From: Cryptomeria japonica
Lineage: Eukaryota > Streptophyta > Pinopsida > Cupressales > Cupressaceae
Assembly (NCBI RefSeq): GCF_030272615.1
Contig: NC_081408.1
Coordinates: 304,825,950 to 304,889,949 of the forward strand
Reading direction: 5' to 3'
Length of the DNA: 64,000 nucleotides
The notes beneath the pieces are model-generated. The model saw only the letters and a program-made list of their open reading frames with translations. It searched no databases and had not been told where the DNA came from. The translations under genes and the position numbers were made by a program. Shown here piece after piece: positions 35,972 to 48,271 of the stretch. Positions within the stretch are counted from its first letter, which is position 1, and the number at the start of each line of letters is the position of its first letter.

Positions 35972-36420
35972 TGGATTAGAAAAGCTGATCTAAATGTTGG
36001 GAATACTCCTCCACTGGTAGGACCAATCAACACTCCACCGGCAAAATAGAGTAATACTCCACTGGTAGAACAGAGTAGTGCTCCACTGGCAAGAAGTTCT
36101 TCATCAAATTGAAGAAAGTTTCTTTGAGGGTTTGGCAATCTAAGGACACATGTGTTGTTATTCCCTCGGTTAGAGATGAGAAGTTGGAAATTACTTCTAT
36201 ACCGGCAGACAATGTTAAGTGAATACTTAACCGACATGCATTAAATATGGTAGATGGCAAAATAAACATTATAAATTTGTGGTTTTGGCTCCATTTCATT
36301 TCACCGTGATTTCAAATATTCGTAGAGCGCAAAATTTGCAGAGCTAAGGGATTTCAAGCAAAGAGGTGAAGCACTTCAAGCAATCAATCTATCCAAAGGT
36401 AGAAAAAGGTATTTATCATC
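35972..36420 (+). other. element E spacer between gag and ORF2
   Basis: No open frame of note. Contains degraded repeats of a short proline-type phrase (NTPPLVGPINTPPAK) just after gag, and a TATAAAT-like word near 36270. How ORF2 would be expressed is not visible. Confidence 0.5.
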
Positions 36421-39400
36421 ATGGCATCCACCTCTGCACTTGAATATATAGAAAACCCTACTGTATCAAGGTTATAAAACGCCCTAAGCCCGTATTTCAA
36501 CTAGTTCCTGAGGTAGCAAAGAAAGCTGACAATATAGCTGCTTTTTCCCAAATTCCAAAGGGAGTTGTTTTCACATAAGATCCCTGAATATATATTCATT
36601 GCAACATAGAGGAATTAGGAGATGAAGAGATCAAAACAATGTATAAATCTATCATATGTGATAATTCTAGAAATATAAAATCAGAACATAAAATCATTGA
36701 AACCCTAGGATTTACTAAAATCCTTTGCATTCCTAAATTTCCCAAGGATGTGATTAGGATAGTCTTAAGCAGGGTACATGGTGAATTTTTCTAGTTAGAT
36801 GCAATTCACAAAATTACCAAGGAAGTTGTGAAAGCTGTCACAGGGTTACCATCCACTGGTAAAAGACCAGACAAGACTAAGAAGGTCTCAAATGACCTAG
36901 TAACTAAACTAACTGGTGCAACATCAAACAGAAGGTCCTTGAGGGTAAATGATGTAATAGATATAAATGTGAGATTTGTTAGCATGATTTTAGGGTATAA
37001 AGCTACTCATGCAAATAGACTCAGCTCAGTTTCAAGTTTATTCATTAAGAGTGCTTATGACATGATTACAGAAAATGTGAAATTGACATATGTGAATGGT
37101 TAAAAGATGAGTTAATTGACAACTTAGGCAAGATAAAGAAAGATAAGAAAGGAACTTTTAGGTTTGGTAATCTGCTTGTATGCTTGATTCTACACATAAC
37201 CAAACAAGTTCCCAGTATAGGCTATAAAGAACTTGGATTTGATATACCGGTAGGAAAATAGTTAACAAAACTATTGAATAACATGGGTGAAGACAAGGAA
37301 AAGAACATTCATGACTACTTTCAAGTACTTAAGGCCAAAATGAAGAAGAGAATCAGATTATCACAGAAGATTGTTGACAAATACAAGGATGATATATGTT
37401 TTGTAATAAAAAAGGATGAGATCTGGATGGAAGCAGTCATCCCAAGAACAATCTGGGTAATAGAGATGGGTTATGAGACTGATGATCATATAATTGAAAC
37501 TTATGCTAAAGCACTCTTGGAAGCACCAAATGAACCAAAGGAAGAAGTATTTGGTAGTGCTGAGACCATATAAAGTCAAATACAATCTAAGAAGAGAGTG
37601 AAAAAGGTTGAAGTAGTTGTGAGAAGAGGCTCTAGACAGGCTAAGGCTATTAAAGAAGATGTATTGAAACAAACCAGTATCACTGAGGATGAGTTAGGAA
37701 CTCTACAGCCTGAAACTCACCTATCACCGGTAGCTACTTCTTCAGAGAATGACATGTTTACTTTTAAAGAGTTGTAAGGAAAAGAGATCTTTCACCGGCA
37801 ACCACACCCTCACCTAGGACAACTAGACAAAAACAGCAAGCAATGAGATCTCTGGTTAGAAAGACTACACCAAAGAAGAAATTGACACCAAAGAAGAAGA
37901 AGACAAAACAAAACATGGCCCCTCTTGACATATTGCTAAATGAAATTACAGAGGAAGGGAAACTAAAGAATATAAAGAAATTGTATGACACTCTGACAGC
38001 AGATGAAAAAGAACAAGTGGAAAATAGTGTTATTTTGCACATGGACATGTATAAGAAATTTTTGATGGAAGTGATAGATGAAGTACCAGATGAACTGTTC
38101 AAAATACTAGAAGCAAGAAGACAAGTTGTTATAGAGCTTGATAAGAAAATCAAAATTGAAAATTTACTAGCTATTTACCCAATAAACTCACCTAAGGAGA
38201 TAGATGATTTAATTGCAGAAGCCAATTGGTCAGTATTCTCTACTGCACACTGGCATATTGCTTTAATGGTTGGAAGAGTTAATGAGGTAACTGAAGAAAT
38301 AAAAAATGCATGGGATATATTCCTAGTTGAAAAAGAAAAACAGGAAGAGTACATGAGACACAAACCTATAAAGGTATATCAGAAGGACAAGGACAAGGGT
38401 AAAGGAAAAGTTGGTGGACCTCCTAGTATCAAAGCAAAAGACAACTTACCCCCACCTCCTTTGATTACATCACCGGTAACAGCAACTACAGAAGATCAAC
38501 CGACAGTTGAAAGTATGAATACAGAGGATATAAATCCTAATCCTAAAGTCTTATACACAGTAGATGTTGATACACAAAAGATCAACATTGTGGTAGATAA
38601 AGATACAACTGGTAAGACAGACATGGCTAGTGAGCCACCGATAACTATGCAAACTGATCAAACACAAGAGAAACTGGCAAATGATAACATAGAGAAATAA
38701 ACAGAGAAACAAGAAGAGCAAAAGGCTTCGGAATAGGAACAGGTACAGGAATAGAGTCATGAGGAAACAATACAACTGGCAATAGGAGAAGTACACAAAC
38801 CATTGCTTAAGGAAATGCAAACACAAACAGACCTACCAGAGGTCACAACAAGCTTGGTTACTTCCTCCACCAGTGGAATTCAGAATGTTGGTTCCTCCTC
38901 AATAGGCCACAAATCAACAAATGTAACTGAAGTACTCTTAGATTCAATCAAAAGGATAACAGATTGTAGTTCACAAGCTTATAAAGCTATAGATGACACA
39001 ATCCCAATTTTGAAGGTAATAGCTCATAACTATAACATAGACAATAAGGATTTTTTAAAACAACTTGATACTTTGTGTAAATACATCATTGAGAACACAA
39101 TGACTATTGAGCAAATAAAGGAAGAGACTTTGAAGAATAAGGTAGAAATTGAAAAGCAAAAATTCTTTGAAGATCAGATAAAGAAGTGTACTAGAGAATT
39201 CGACACACTTCTATCGAAACTGTGCAACTTATTAAAGGAACTTAAAACTCTGTATAAAGATACTTGCAAAACAAACTTTTTGATAGTAGACATAGGTAAG
39301 AAGATGAGCAAAGTACAAGATGAAATTAATAAACTTGCAGATAGTTTTGTTAACTCACCTGATACATTATCAATTTTTGAACAAAAGGTAACAACTTTTG

Positions 39401-39627
39401 AGGAAGAGTTACTTAAGCTAGGAAGAGAAAAGGAGAGAATAGTGGATAAGGAAAATAATTTGAGACTAAGATTGAGTCCAAGATTGGACTATCTAGCATT
39501 CATACGGAAGGAAATATCTGAGGCACTTGTACAGGGACAGAGAACACCGGCAGAGCATATGCAACACCTCACTGGTACAGTTCACAGAATAGAGACAACA
39601 ATAAGAGATAGTAAGAAGTTTATGTAG
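36421..39627 (+). pseudogene. element E ORF2: long unknown protein shared with element F
   Basis: Starts MASTS, like the F copy at 48272, and can be followed for about 1,070 codons through three frameshifts and several stops. The N-terminal third is a compact, mixed-composition region (KILCIPKFPKDVIRIVLSRVHG; LGYKATHANRLSSVSSLFIK). The block near residue 318 (IVDKYKDDICFVIK, then MEAVIPR) matches F closely (LVKKYEDDICFTIK, MEAVKPR). The middle is Lys-rich (38380-38410, DKDKGKGK) and Thr/Pro-rich. The last ~250 codons look like a coiled coil (EQIKEETLKNKVEIEKQKFF). I recognise no enzyme motif and no domain I can name. Its place, between gag and the polypurine tract, is where pol would be in an ordinary element. 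Confidence 0.75.
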
Positions 39628-39907
39628 AGTATAAACTTGATTTTGGCGGATCTATTTCAAATTGTAACTACCCAGTTACAAGGTTGAGGCTAAAACACTA
39701 TTGACACCTTGACAACCTTTGTCATTGATGCCAAAGGGGGAGTAGTAGTATGAAAAAATAAGAAAAATAACCAACAAAAGAATTATCTACTCAGGGGGAG
39801 CATATTTTTTTTGAAACACATTTTTGGTAACATATTTTTGGATTACATTTTTGGATACACTTTTAAATTTTCTCATGAGTGTTGCCATAAATGCCAAAGG
39901 GGGAGAT
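39628..39907 (+). other. element E 3' untranslated region with paired polypurine tracts
   Basis: AAAGGGGGAG at 39733-39742 follows TTTGTCATTGATGCC. A GGGGGAG word lies near 39795. AAAGGGGGAGAT at 39896-39907 abuts the 3' LTR. Confidence 0.8.
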
Positions 39908-40716
39908 TGTTGGCATATGCACACTCCAATGAGACATTGTAGGTGATTGAAGGTTTTGTCATTGATGGCAACCTTACAATCCTATGGCACCGGCAAGGCA
40001 TTGCACTGGCACTAGCAAGATCAGACTCTACACCGACACTCAAACCACCAACACCGACAGAGAAAGGAAGCATACTGACACAGAGGCTGACGGGATTTTT
40101 GTTATATTGCATTTTGTTTATTATTGTAAAATCTTTGTAAGCCGACTTGGCATCATTGTAAAATGACTCTTATATATAAGAGAGACCATTGTAGACATTT
40201 TGTAAGGAAGTAGATAAAAAGATAGAAGATCATATTTAGATGAAATAAGATAGACCTATTATGCAAATTATAGGTTAAGGGTTTATGTAAGAAGCAGAGT
40301 AGAAACCGGTACTAGATCTGGCATTATAGATGCTATTCTAAAGTAGTACAAGATACTAGATTTGTATAATCCATCATTGTAAATCAATGAGACTTCCCAT
40401 TGAGCAGTGAGCTCTAGGCAGTTGGCCTTCCTGCATGTGCAGGCCCCTCTTGTAAGCAATATTCTCTTATTGGCCAGTAAGTGAATATTGTGGGTCACAA
40501 ATCCCATCGAGGTTTTTCCCACACCGGGTTTTCTCGTTAAATCATTGTGTTATGGTGTGTTTTTCATGTGGTTGTTTTTAATTTTGTTTATTGCATTATT
40601 ACTTGCATATCGGTACACTGTTATAATATGCTCTACATGTTTTAAGTTAAGAAATTCTATTCACCGGTTAGATACTTATTCACCCCCCCCTCTCAGTAGC
40701 TGTGGGAATCCTAACA
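39908..40716 (+). repeat. element E 3' LTR
   Basis: 809 bases, TGTTGGCATATG...CCTAACA, with a TATATA word at 40169-40180. It is followed by the CAAAG target copy. Confidence 0.93.
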
Positions 40717-40721
40717 CAAAG

Positions 40722-40821
40722 GTGCCACATAACTGATCAAATGCACCAAATTATGGATCAAGTGCACCACAGGAATGATCAAAGGTGTCATAGAACTGAT
40801 TAAATGCACCAAAGTATGGAT
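40722..40821 (+). repeat. 21-bp minisatellite, right part
   Basis: Continues the unit cut by E, then units starting at 40738, 40759, 40780 and 40801, each 21 bases. About eight units in all when E is removed. Confidence 0.85.
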
Positions 40822-42656
40822 CAATGTTTTTGATGGGTTTTTGCTATTTTAGTCAGTTTTGATCAATTTTCTCAGTTTTGGCTTTTTACTAGAGGCATAT
40901 GGTGATGTCCCTAAGGGTTTTGGGTATTTTATTTGCCCATATTTTGTTGTTTCATGATCCTTTTGAGCTTTGATAGGATGGTTTGTGGCTAACCATTGAG
41001 GGTTGAGTTTATGTGTTACTTGGCTCTAAAAAGAGGGAGAATGCCTTGTTGTTGAGAGATGTTTTATATAATCTCCCATGAGAGGATTATGCCTCAATGT
41101 TGAGGATGTATTTATTTATGTTTTATTAAGATTTATATATTCCTTATCCATGGTTATTGTTATTCTTTGATGGGTAAAGGATCTTTCTTTATGTGTTGGC
41201 TTTATGATTCATTTGTACTTAAGTTTTGTACCAGAGTCGTAGAGGATTTGCATTCTTTCATGTTGAGCTTTCATGATGTTGTTGTGGTTTATGTGTAAAC
41301 CTAAGGTCTAGGTGCTTTCTAGGAGGAGTGGGCTTCCAAATGAGTGACCGAGATTGCAAAGGGGTAGATAGTTAGGTTACCCGGGGTCTAGATTGTCGAT
41401 CTCATTGGGAGTTTGACTTTGTAATCAAGTGATATATAATAATTCTTGGGGTTGGGTAGCATAGTTAATTTTAATAAAATAAGAAATGGTTGGTGGCCCC
41501 TCTGTCTTGCTCATGGGTAGTGATCTGGGATAGGATTAGGAAGGCCTTGTCAACCTAGGTAAGCTAATCTCCCTTACCCCATTAAGGTTGAGATGGTTCT
41601 GCATTTGCATCTAGGATGGTTGGGACAAGTTATCAGGTTCCCATTTGTCGATGTGATGACACTCTTTTCCCTACATGTAGGTCTAGTGCCTTGAGCCTGG
41701 TTTTCATGTGTTGCCCCTAGAGGTTTCGTATTGGATATTTTATGATTTGCATTCTTGCACTTGTTTTATATCAGTCTTTCCTTTGGTTGTTAGGTGTCAG
41801 CCTAGATCTAGAGTGTTAGTGGGATCTTGTGTCATCTCCTAGCATGGGGGGTGTTTCCTTATGGTTCCACATGGTCGGGTGGTTGATGCCTTCTTTCATT
41901 GGGATGTTCATCATTGGATTCTCTTACATGGATGTGGATCTTTTATCTCTTCAACTATGGATGGCTATTTGCAGCAGATTAATGTATATGATTCTTATGG
42001 CATATGTATGTAATTGGATTCAAGATGTATTGGCAAGCTATGTTCATGGATGTAATGAATAATGTATTCATGTAAATGGTAGACAATATATATTGGGATA
42101 ACTTAATGATGTAATATAAGTATCATGGATATTGGTATTAATGGAGTAATAGTATGGATTTATTGATATGTATTGGGATTAGTTTATGATGTTAGAAATG
42201 TATAAGTGATTGGAATTAGGAACATTTAGTATTGGTGTTTTAAAATGAACATAAAAGTGGTTGGTTAATATATGCATAGTAGATGGAGGTACTCATAACT
42301 AATTATAGTGAATGTTATATGTACTTACATAGAAGGAATAAATAATGCTAGAGTCAATATGCATTAGATCATGGTGGTAAATGTGTTATCATGCTTATGA
42401 TATTATGGTATTGTTTATGGTTAATTTAGGTAATGGCGTTGAGATACCCTAGGGAATGCTTAGATATATTGTGATTATTTCAGCTTGCGTTATGTATTTC
42501 TATATTATGTTATGATGGTTAAATTTTATCTTGTTAATATATGTTTATTGTGCATGAGTAGTTGGTTGTAATAGTTTCATTAGTAGATAGTTAAAAAAAA
42601 TTATCTCTATTTTCTTGTTAGTTAGTGTTTTCCTCTAGGGTGTTGGATATTAGAGT
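40822..42656. other. R1 continuation, non-coding
   Basis: T/G-rich sequence with no supported gene. It is probably the rest of the R1 repeat, but the second R1 copy is truncated before this part, so it cannot be confirmed from this window. Confidence 0.45.
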
Positions 42657-43975
42657 TGTTGGGATATGTTGTTGTCATTAATGTCAACATATTTCTGTGT
42701 TGCAAAATTGGTGTATTATAGAGGGTTGTTTTGGTGATTTGTTGTAGATGTGTTGATGCGGTTTATTGGGTTCTGAGATACTTATCTCTAGTTAATTTAG
42801 TATGAGTTTCATGATGCTATGAGTTGAATTGGTTGAGTTATGAGGTCCGATATGTGCATTGGTTTTTTAGTATTCTATGTTGCAGAGATGATCCATATTG
42901 CTTTGGAATGATTATAACTTAAGTTGAAGATTTTAGAGAGTTTTTTGGATGTTCATGTGTGTCCTATGATTAGATGGTTCATGATTTGGAACTTTGCAAG
43001 TGTATCTTTCAATTTGTTAGTTAGTGTTCTTGAGCTCCGGTGATGTAATAATGATTAACCTTGTTATTCGAGTTGTTGTGGTGATCATGGTGGAATTCAT
43101 GTTGCTTGTTGATGCACTCTGATCATGTTCTATGCATTTTGGTTGCCCACATTGATCATGGTGTGCGTTAATGAATATTTTATTGGTATAGTGGTATTCT
43201 TCATGTTACACGATATATTCGATGGTGTAGTGTGTTGCAAATGATCTTGGAAAATTATTTGATTGCATATCATGTTTGAGGATTTGATTTGAGTCGATAC
43301 TATGTCCTTGTCGACATTGTATAGGTCTGATTATGGATTTATGTATTGTGTGATGTAATTTTATAATTAGGTCTTATGTGTTGAGGTGACCTTTAGGGTG
43401 AGGTTGATGAATTGTATAAATAGGTGATGTAATCATGTTAGTTGTGTGTTTGTAAGTGTTTGTCAATTGTATGAGGTTGTGGTATGTGCGAACAAGAAAA
43501 TTTATCATTCGAAAGACTGGAAAAGTAGAGAAGAGTTGTTGTGCGGACAATGTGCTTAACCAGAACTGTAATCAAGCATTTGGATATGCTATTCTTTTAG
43601 TTCATGTAATTTGGATTATTGTCTGATCTTTGTAAGGTAGTGAGCCTTCCCCAGGGTTGTATCCCTTCTTTTTTTTGAGAAGTGAGCTCTAGATAGAGTG
43701 CCTAAATGCATGTGCATTCCCCATTGTAATATTCACACATACTACTGTAGAGTATTGTCTTATTGTGGGTAGGTTCCCACCGTGGTTTTTCCCTTAACCA
43801 GGTTTTCCACATCAAAAATCCTTGTGTCATGTGTGTTGTTTGTGGTGTTTATCTTTTCTATTACTATTCTTAATCAAATCTAGAGTTGTAATTAATTTGG
43901 ATGTTTCATTACAAGTGATTCACCCCCCCCTCTCATTTTTCCTATTTCCCTACTTATAACATGGTGGACATTACA
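42657..43975 (+). repeat. LTR2: probable 5' LTR of a Ty3-type element
   Basis: Starts TGTTGGGATATGTTGTTGTC, has TATAAATAGG near 43418, and ends ATTACA two bases before a primer site. Its tail shares words with the E LTR (GTGAGCTCTAG, TTATTGTGGG, GTGGTTTTTCCC). No second copy lies in the window. The next terminal repeat downstream (59609) starts differently, so which element owns LTR2 is unsettled. Confidence 0.6.
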
Positions 43976-43977
43976 TC

Positions 43978-43990
43978 TAGTATCAGAGCC
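43978..43990 (+). other. primer binding site, one base changed
   Basis: TAGTATCAGAGCC, one base from the initiator tRNA complement, two bases after LTR2. Confidence 0.8.
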
Positions 43991-44149
43991 CATGTTCATA
44001 CATTGGGTACTCTGGTTTCATATGAGCCCATTATGCATATTAGCACTTCAGTGTGGGATTAGCCAAATGACTATCCCTAGTAGTTGTTTTCTTGCATATA
44101 GTTGCCCTATATTTTCATCTTATAGTATTTTGTGTCTTGGTTAGACAAG

Positions 44150-45369
44150 ATGTCTGCTAGAGGTAGAGTTCATGGCCATGGTCGTATAGGTACTCGACGA
44201 AACCCTCATCTTGAGGTTTTTGAAGGGTCACATCATGAGTAGCAGCTACAAGGTTAGCAAGGTGGTGATGTGATTATGTAATTATTCAACACAATTCAGG
44301 AGATTCTTGGTTGTTTGGGACTAAGACATGAGGAGAATTAGTAGGAGTTTTAGGAGTGTGTGAGGGAGTGTTTGTTTTTACCTTGGAGGAAAGTTGAGGT
44401 GAATCAAGATGTTGTTGCAGAAAGAGATTTTTTGAGGTCATGCCCTCCTAATTTTGATGGTTCTAGTAGTGGTTTGGAGGTAAAGACTTGGTTGTTGGAT
44501 ATGGACAGGTGTGTTTCTATGCATCCATAGAGTAGTAACACCAAGGTGAGGTGTGTAATCATGCATATTCATGATTTTGCATCTACATGGTGGCGTATGG
44601 AGGAGAAGAAGTTGCAGTTTGACATTGCAACAGTTTCATGGGAGATGTTTTTAGAGCAATTTTGTGCTTGTTTCTTGTCAGATCACTAGAGGCAGAGGAA
44701 GGTTGATGAGCTTCATGATTTGAGGCAAAAGGATTTGTCAGTTGAGTAGAATGAGAGTAAGTTATTTGATCTTAGCCAATACGTTGGGATAGTAGCAGAT
44801 GAGTTGATGTTGATTCAACATTTTGTTAGAAGTCTCAATGAATGCATCCACAGTGAGGTTTAGATGCACGAACCTAAGACTATGGAGATAGTTGTGGAGA
44901 AGGTGTGGTTAGCAGAGAAGAACCTAACTTTGACTTTAGGTGGTACACCTAATGTGTAGAGTGTTAGTGCTCTAGTTTTAGGATCAGATGTCAGAGGTGC
45001 ATAGTCTCAGGCGTTAGGACATGCTGAGAGTGATCCTCCATCTTTCTGAGGTGAGAATTTTTAGCAGAAGGAGAGATCTCATAATCATAATTCTTTTCAC
45101 AAACATAGATCATGAGGTGATAGAGAGCCTAGTAGGCAGTTTTCTATTTGCTTTCAAGCTTCATAGGTAGCCCAAAAGTCTCAGCATAACTCTAGAGGAA
45201 ACATTTTTTAGCAGTCTAGTGCACCTTCAGTCATTCATAGTTTCACTAGAGGGAGTTGTTTCACTTGTGGTCAATAGAGACATTATGCAGTGAGTTGTCC
45301 TTAGTGTTCTACTCGAGTATCTGTTTAGTTGCCAACAGTTCCAAAGCCTACAGTTGGTGATGCAGGGAG
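44150..45369 (+). pseudogene. Ty3-type gag full of TAG codons
   Basis: From ATG at 44150 one frame reads MSARGRVHGHGRIGTRR, then FLRSCPPNFDGSSSGLEVKT, TWWRMEEKKLQFD, VSWEMFLEQFCACF, LRQKDLSVE*NESKLFDL and IQHFVRSLNECIHSEV, the pattern of the Ty3 capsid domain. A zinc knuckle CFTCGQ*RHYAVSC lies near 45250. About twenty stops interrupt it, nearly all TAG, in places where Gln or Trp fits. The frame is not broken by indels. It continues in register at 59328 after removal of element F (DAG-RSHRIYETMDN), entering the protease region. It holds no long open frame, so a simple ORF scan would miss it. Confidence 0.85.
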
Positions 45370-46465
45370 TGTTAGTATTTTGATAATGATTAGTTGTGAT
45401 TATCATTGATAGACACACACTTATTTGATGTATGAGTTATTCTCAATCGGTATTGTTTGTTGAAGACTATCAGTGTTTTGCATAAGATACTTACCGGTCA
45501 AAGCATGACCGAAGACCCCAAGCGGTATGAAAATCTCAAGTGGAACAAAGACCCTGAGCGATAGTTAATCTTTTGATCAGAACACTATGTTCTAGTTTTC
45601 CAGTCTTCACTTGTCAACCGGTAATCGGTATACTTTTTTAAACCCGTATAATTGTAATGTGTGATGAGTTATCATCCACTGACACTTTGGCGGTGTTTCT
45701 ATGTCGTGTTACCAAATGTGTCTAGATGCACTGTACCTAGGAAATTGTAGTCTAATCTTATTGGACCGACATGAAATTAGATTCCTATATGAGGATATCA
45801 TTTCTAGGGTTTTGAAGGATTGATGTGTGCGAGTATTGTAGAGTAGATTAGGTCTGTACAAAATGGGTATCTCACTGCAGAACTTGTGAGTGCAAAGGAT
45901 AGAACACTAAAGTAATGTTGTAATACATTAACGAAGAACTATCAAGGATCTAATCAGGCATTTTGTGCTATCTTTTAGATCATTTTCTTGTGATTACTAA
46001 TCTCTTCAATAAGTCTGAAACCCTTAACCGGGTAGGCCCAACCAAGCCTTTTGTAAATCCTCCAACAAGGTGGTTCACAGTCGTGGATCTAAAATCCTTT
46101 AACAGGGTAGTTTTTAACAGGACTTATCTCCTAACAAAGATCTGGATTCCTAACACGATCTATTTCGGTGAAGAATATTGTAAGGCCTTAACCGGTTTGA
46201 CCTTAACCGGTCTGATTACTATTCTATAGAGAGTTGAGTTGCGAGTTTTACTCACCATTGTTTTTCCCATTTGGATTTCCACGTCAAAACATCTTGTGTT
46301 ATGGTGATTGTGCTTCTTTGGGCGAATGCTTTATTTGCTATTTGGCTTTTTTATGTTTTAACTAGTTTATTGTTTAATTTGCTACACTAGTCTGTAGTTA
46401 AACTTCTTAAGTGTTTGTTTAAGTCATTGGGTATACTAATTCACCCCCCCTCTTAGTATTCAATA
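45370..46465 (+). repeat. element F 5' LTR
   Basis: Begins TGTTAGTATTTTGATAATG and ends TTCAATA (probably once CA). Same length as the 3' copy. Confidence 0.93.
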
Positions 46466-46467
46466 AT

Positions 46468-46480
46468 TGATATCAAAGCC
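46468..46480 (+). other. element F primer binding site, decayed
   Basis: TGATATCAAAGCC: the tRNA-complementary word with two G-to-A changes, two bases after the LTR. Confidence 0.8.
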
Positions 46481-46514
46481 TCCCTTCTATAAGTCTAACC
46501 ACTTGGAAGGAGAT

Positions 46515-47801
46515 ATGGGGGAATACAACATGAGGGAACTCACTCACCATCTTACCGAGTCTGAGAGAGCCTATGATGAACTCAAAGTCAAGTATAAAGC
46601 CTCTTTAGCCAAGAGAAGAGAACTTGCTGAGCAATTGATGGAATTTATTGAAAATAGCTCTTCTAATGAAGCAAACATGGAGGCCCTAGTTGGAGAAGTG
46701 GAAAAACTGAATGAATCTAAAACTAACATAAGGAGGGAGTTGGAAGGACTGACTATCAGGATGAGTCAGGAGCTAGAAAAGAGAAGAAAAGCTGAAGATT
46801 TAGTGAAGGACAAGGAGCGTGAGATCTCTAAGTTGAAACAAGAGATTGGTACCATCACCACTCATCTGCAAGAGATTAATGAAGAAAAATAAGAAATACA
46901 AGAAGACCTCAATGTTTCTATCTCTCAAAATGAAACCTTGATGAAAACCAATGATGTTCTTTCTAAGGAACTCTTTGAATGAAAGGAGATACTTGCAAAG
47001 TTCAACCGAAGTGTTGCTAAACTGGAACAAAAGCTGAAATCAATGAAGCCATCAAAGGATACCATTGGACTTGGTTTCTCTGCATACAAGGAAGTTGAGA
47101 CCTCTAGAACCAAAAGTGATGCGCTAAAGAAGCAATCAACACCTAAGAATAACAACAGGAGAAAAGGTAAGCCAAAGTTCAAACCTGTATGCTTCAACTG
47201 TCATAAAGAAGGACATACTGCCAATGTATGTAGGAGAAAGGCTTACAATAACTTTGCTTACTATCAAAACAATGTGACTAGATCTTGTAGATTTAATGGT
47301 CACTATTATGCATGCAACAAGTTTGGGCATCAAGCTTTTGAGTGCAGGTTGCTTATGAACAACTCTGGAAGTTATCCACCAAGATCTAAAGGAGTTGTCC
47401 CGGAACTTCCTATGAACCGAAACCCAAACTGGTACAAAACTTATGACCATCGGTCAAATGTTTATGGAGTGGAAACCAGTTGGAGAGTAACCTATTTGAT
47501 CTATCATGGTAGCAGTCACACTGTTGCAACATGGAGAAGGAAGAATAGAAATGTCAACATCGGACCACAAAGAACACCTGGTATGGTATGCTATCATTGC
47601 AACAAACAGGGACACACTGCCAGAGCATGCAGACTAAGAAAGAATCCATCAGGAGACATACCGATTAACCCAGAAGGGAACATTCATGTTGAAACTATTC
47701 AGGTGAACATGAATAAAACTTGGAAAAAGAAATTTAAAGAGAAGCCACAAGATGTACCAATTTCCGCACCTAGTATGGAAATCCTTGAACTAGCAAACTA
47801 A
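46515..47801 (+). pseudogene. element F gag: coiled coil with three zinc knuckles
   Basis: From ATG 46515 (MGEYNMRELTHHLTESERAY) the frame covers 428 codons with two stops (TAA 46890, TGA 46980). The first ~170 residues are a strong coiled coil (ELEKRRKAEDLVKDKEREIS). Basic residues precede three knuckles: CFNCHKEGHTANVC near residue 226, YYACNKFGHQAFEC near 266 (first Cys changed to Tyr), and CYHCNKQGHTARAC near 359. This resembles E and differs from the gag of A, B and D. It would coat element RNA. Without pol, the particle enzymes would have to come from another element. Confidence 0.85.
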
Positions 47802-48271
47802 GCTTTGAAAATATTAGGGGGAACATATCGGTAAAAATTTTTGAACCCCCAGAGTATATTGGTAAAGTACCTTTATCGGTATTTGTTACCTGTCAATCGA
47901 CAGAAAAATGAAGTGGTAAACCATAAAATTAGGGTTTGAGCCCTAATGATGATGCATTTATTATGGTAGGTGAGAGTATATTTAAAAGTTACTCTCATCA
48001 TCATTTTTACTTACCTATTTTTGAAGAAGAATTTATCTAGCTTGAGAAGAGCAATAAGAATGATTCATCTTGCATTCAAAATAATTCAGTAAGATATCTT
48101 GCACAATATTTTGCAGTCATTTAGAGTGGAGGTTAGAGTGGTAAAACAAGCTTTTGGAGAAGTGTGTTGCGTTCAACATCGGTGTACCCTAGTTCGAAAT
48201 CAGTGAATCCCAGTTTGGAATAATAAGGTATTTTTCATCGAATCACTCTCATCATTTGGAATTATCTTGAT
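47802..48271 (+). other. element F spacer between gag and ORF2
   Basis: Non-coding. A TATATTTAAAAG word at about 47977 and the 290 bases to the MASTS start leave room for a separate ORF2 transcript, but that is inference. Confidence 0.45.

Larger units (their letters stand above)
33539..40716 (+). mobile_element. element E: LTR retrotransposon without pol, carrying gag and ORF2
   Basis: LTR start at 33539 (TGTTGGCATATGCACACTCC), polypurine tract 39896-39907, 3' LTR 39908-40716, and CAAAG duplicated at 33534-33538 and 40717-40721. Between them are a coiled-coil, multi-zinc-knuckle gag and a long second gene. I found no protease, integrase, RT or RNase H word in any frame, so the element is non-autonomous in its present form. 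The 5' region is rearranged: the 5' LTR stops at about 34200 and an inverted LTR-primer-gag piece fills 34200-35320. Confidence 0.9.

Noticed and set aside
41829-42062. 77-codon plus-strand frame in R1
   Set aside because: No homologous pattern, hydrophobic by T-richness, in a non-coding repeat.
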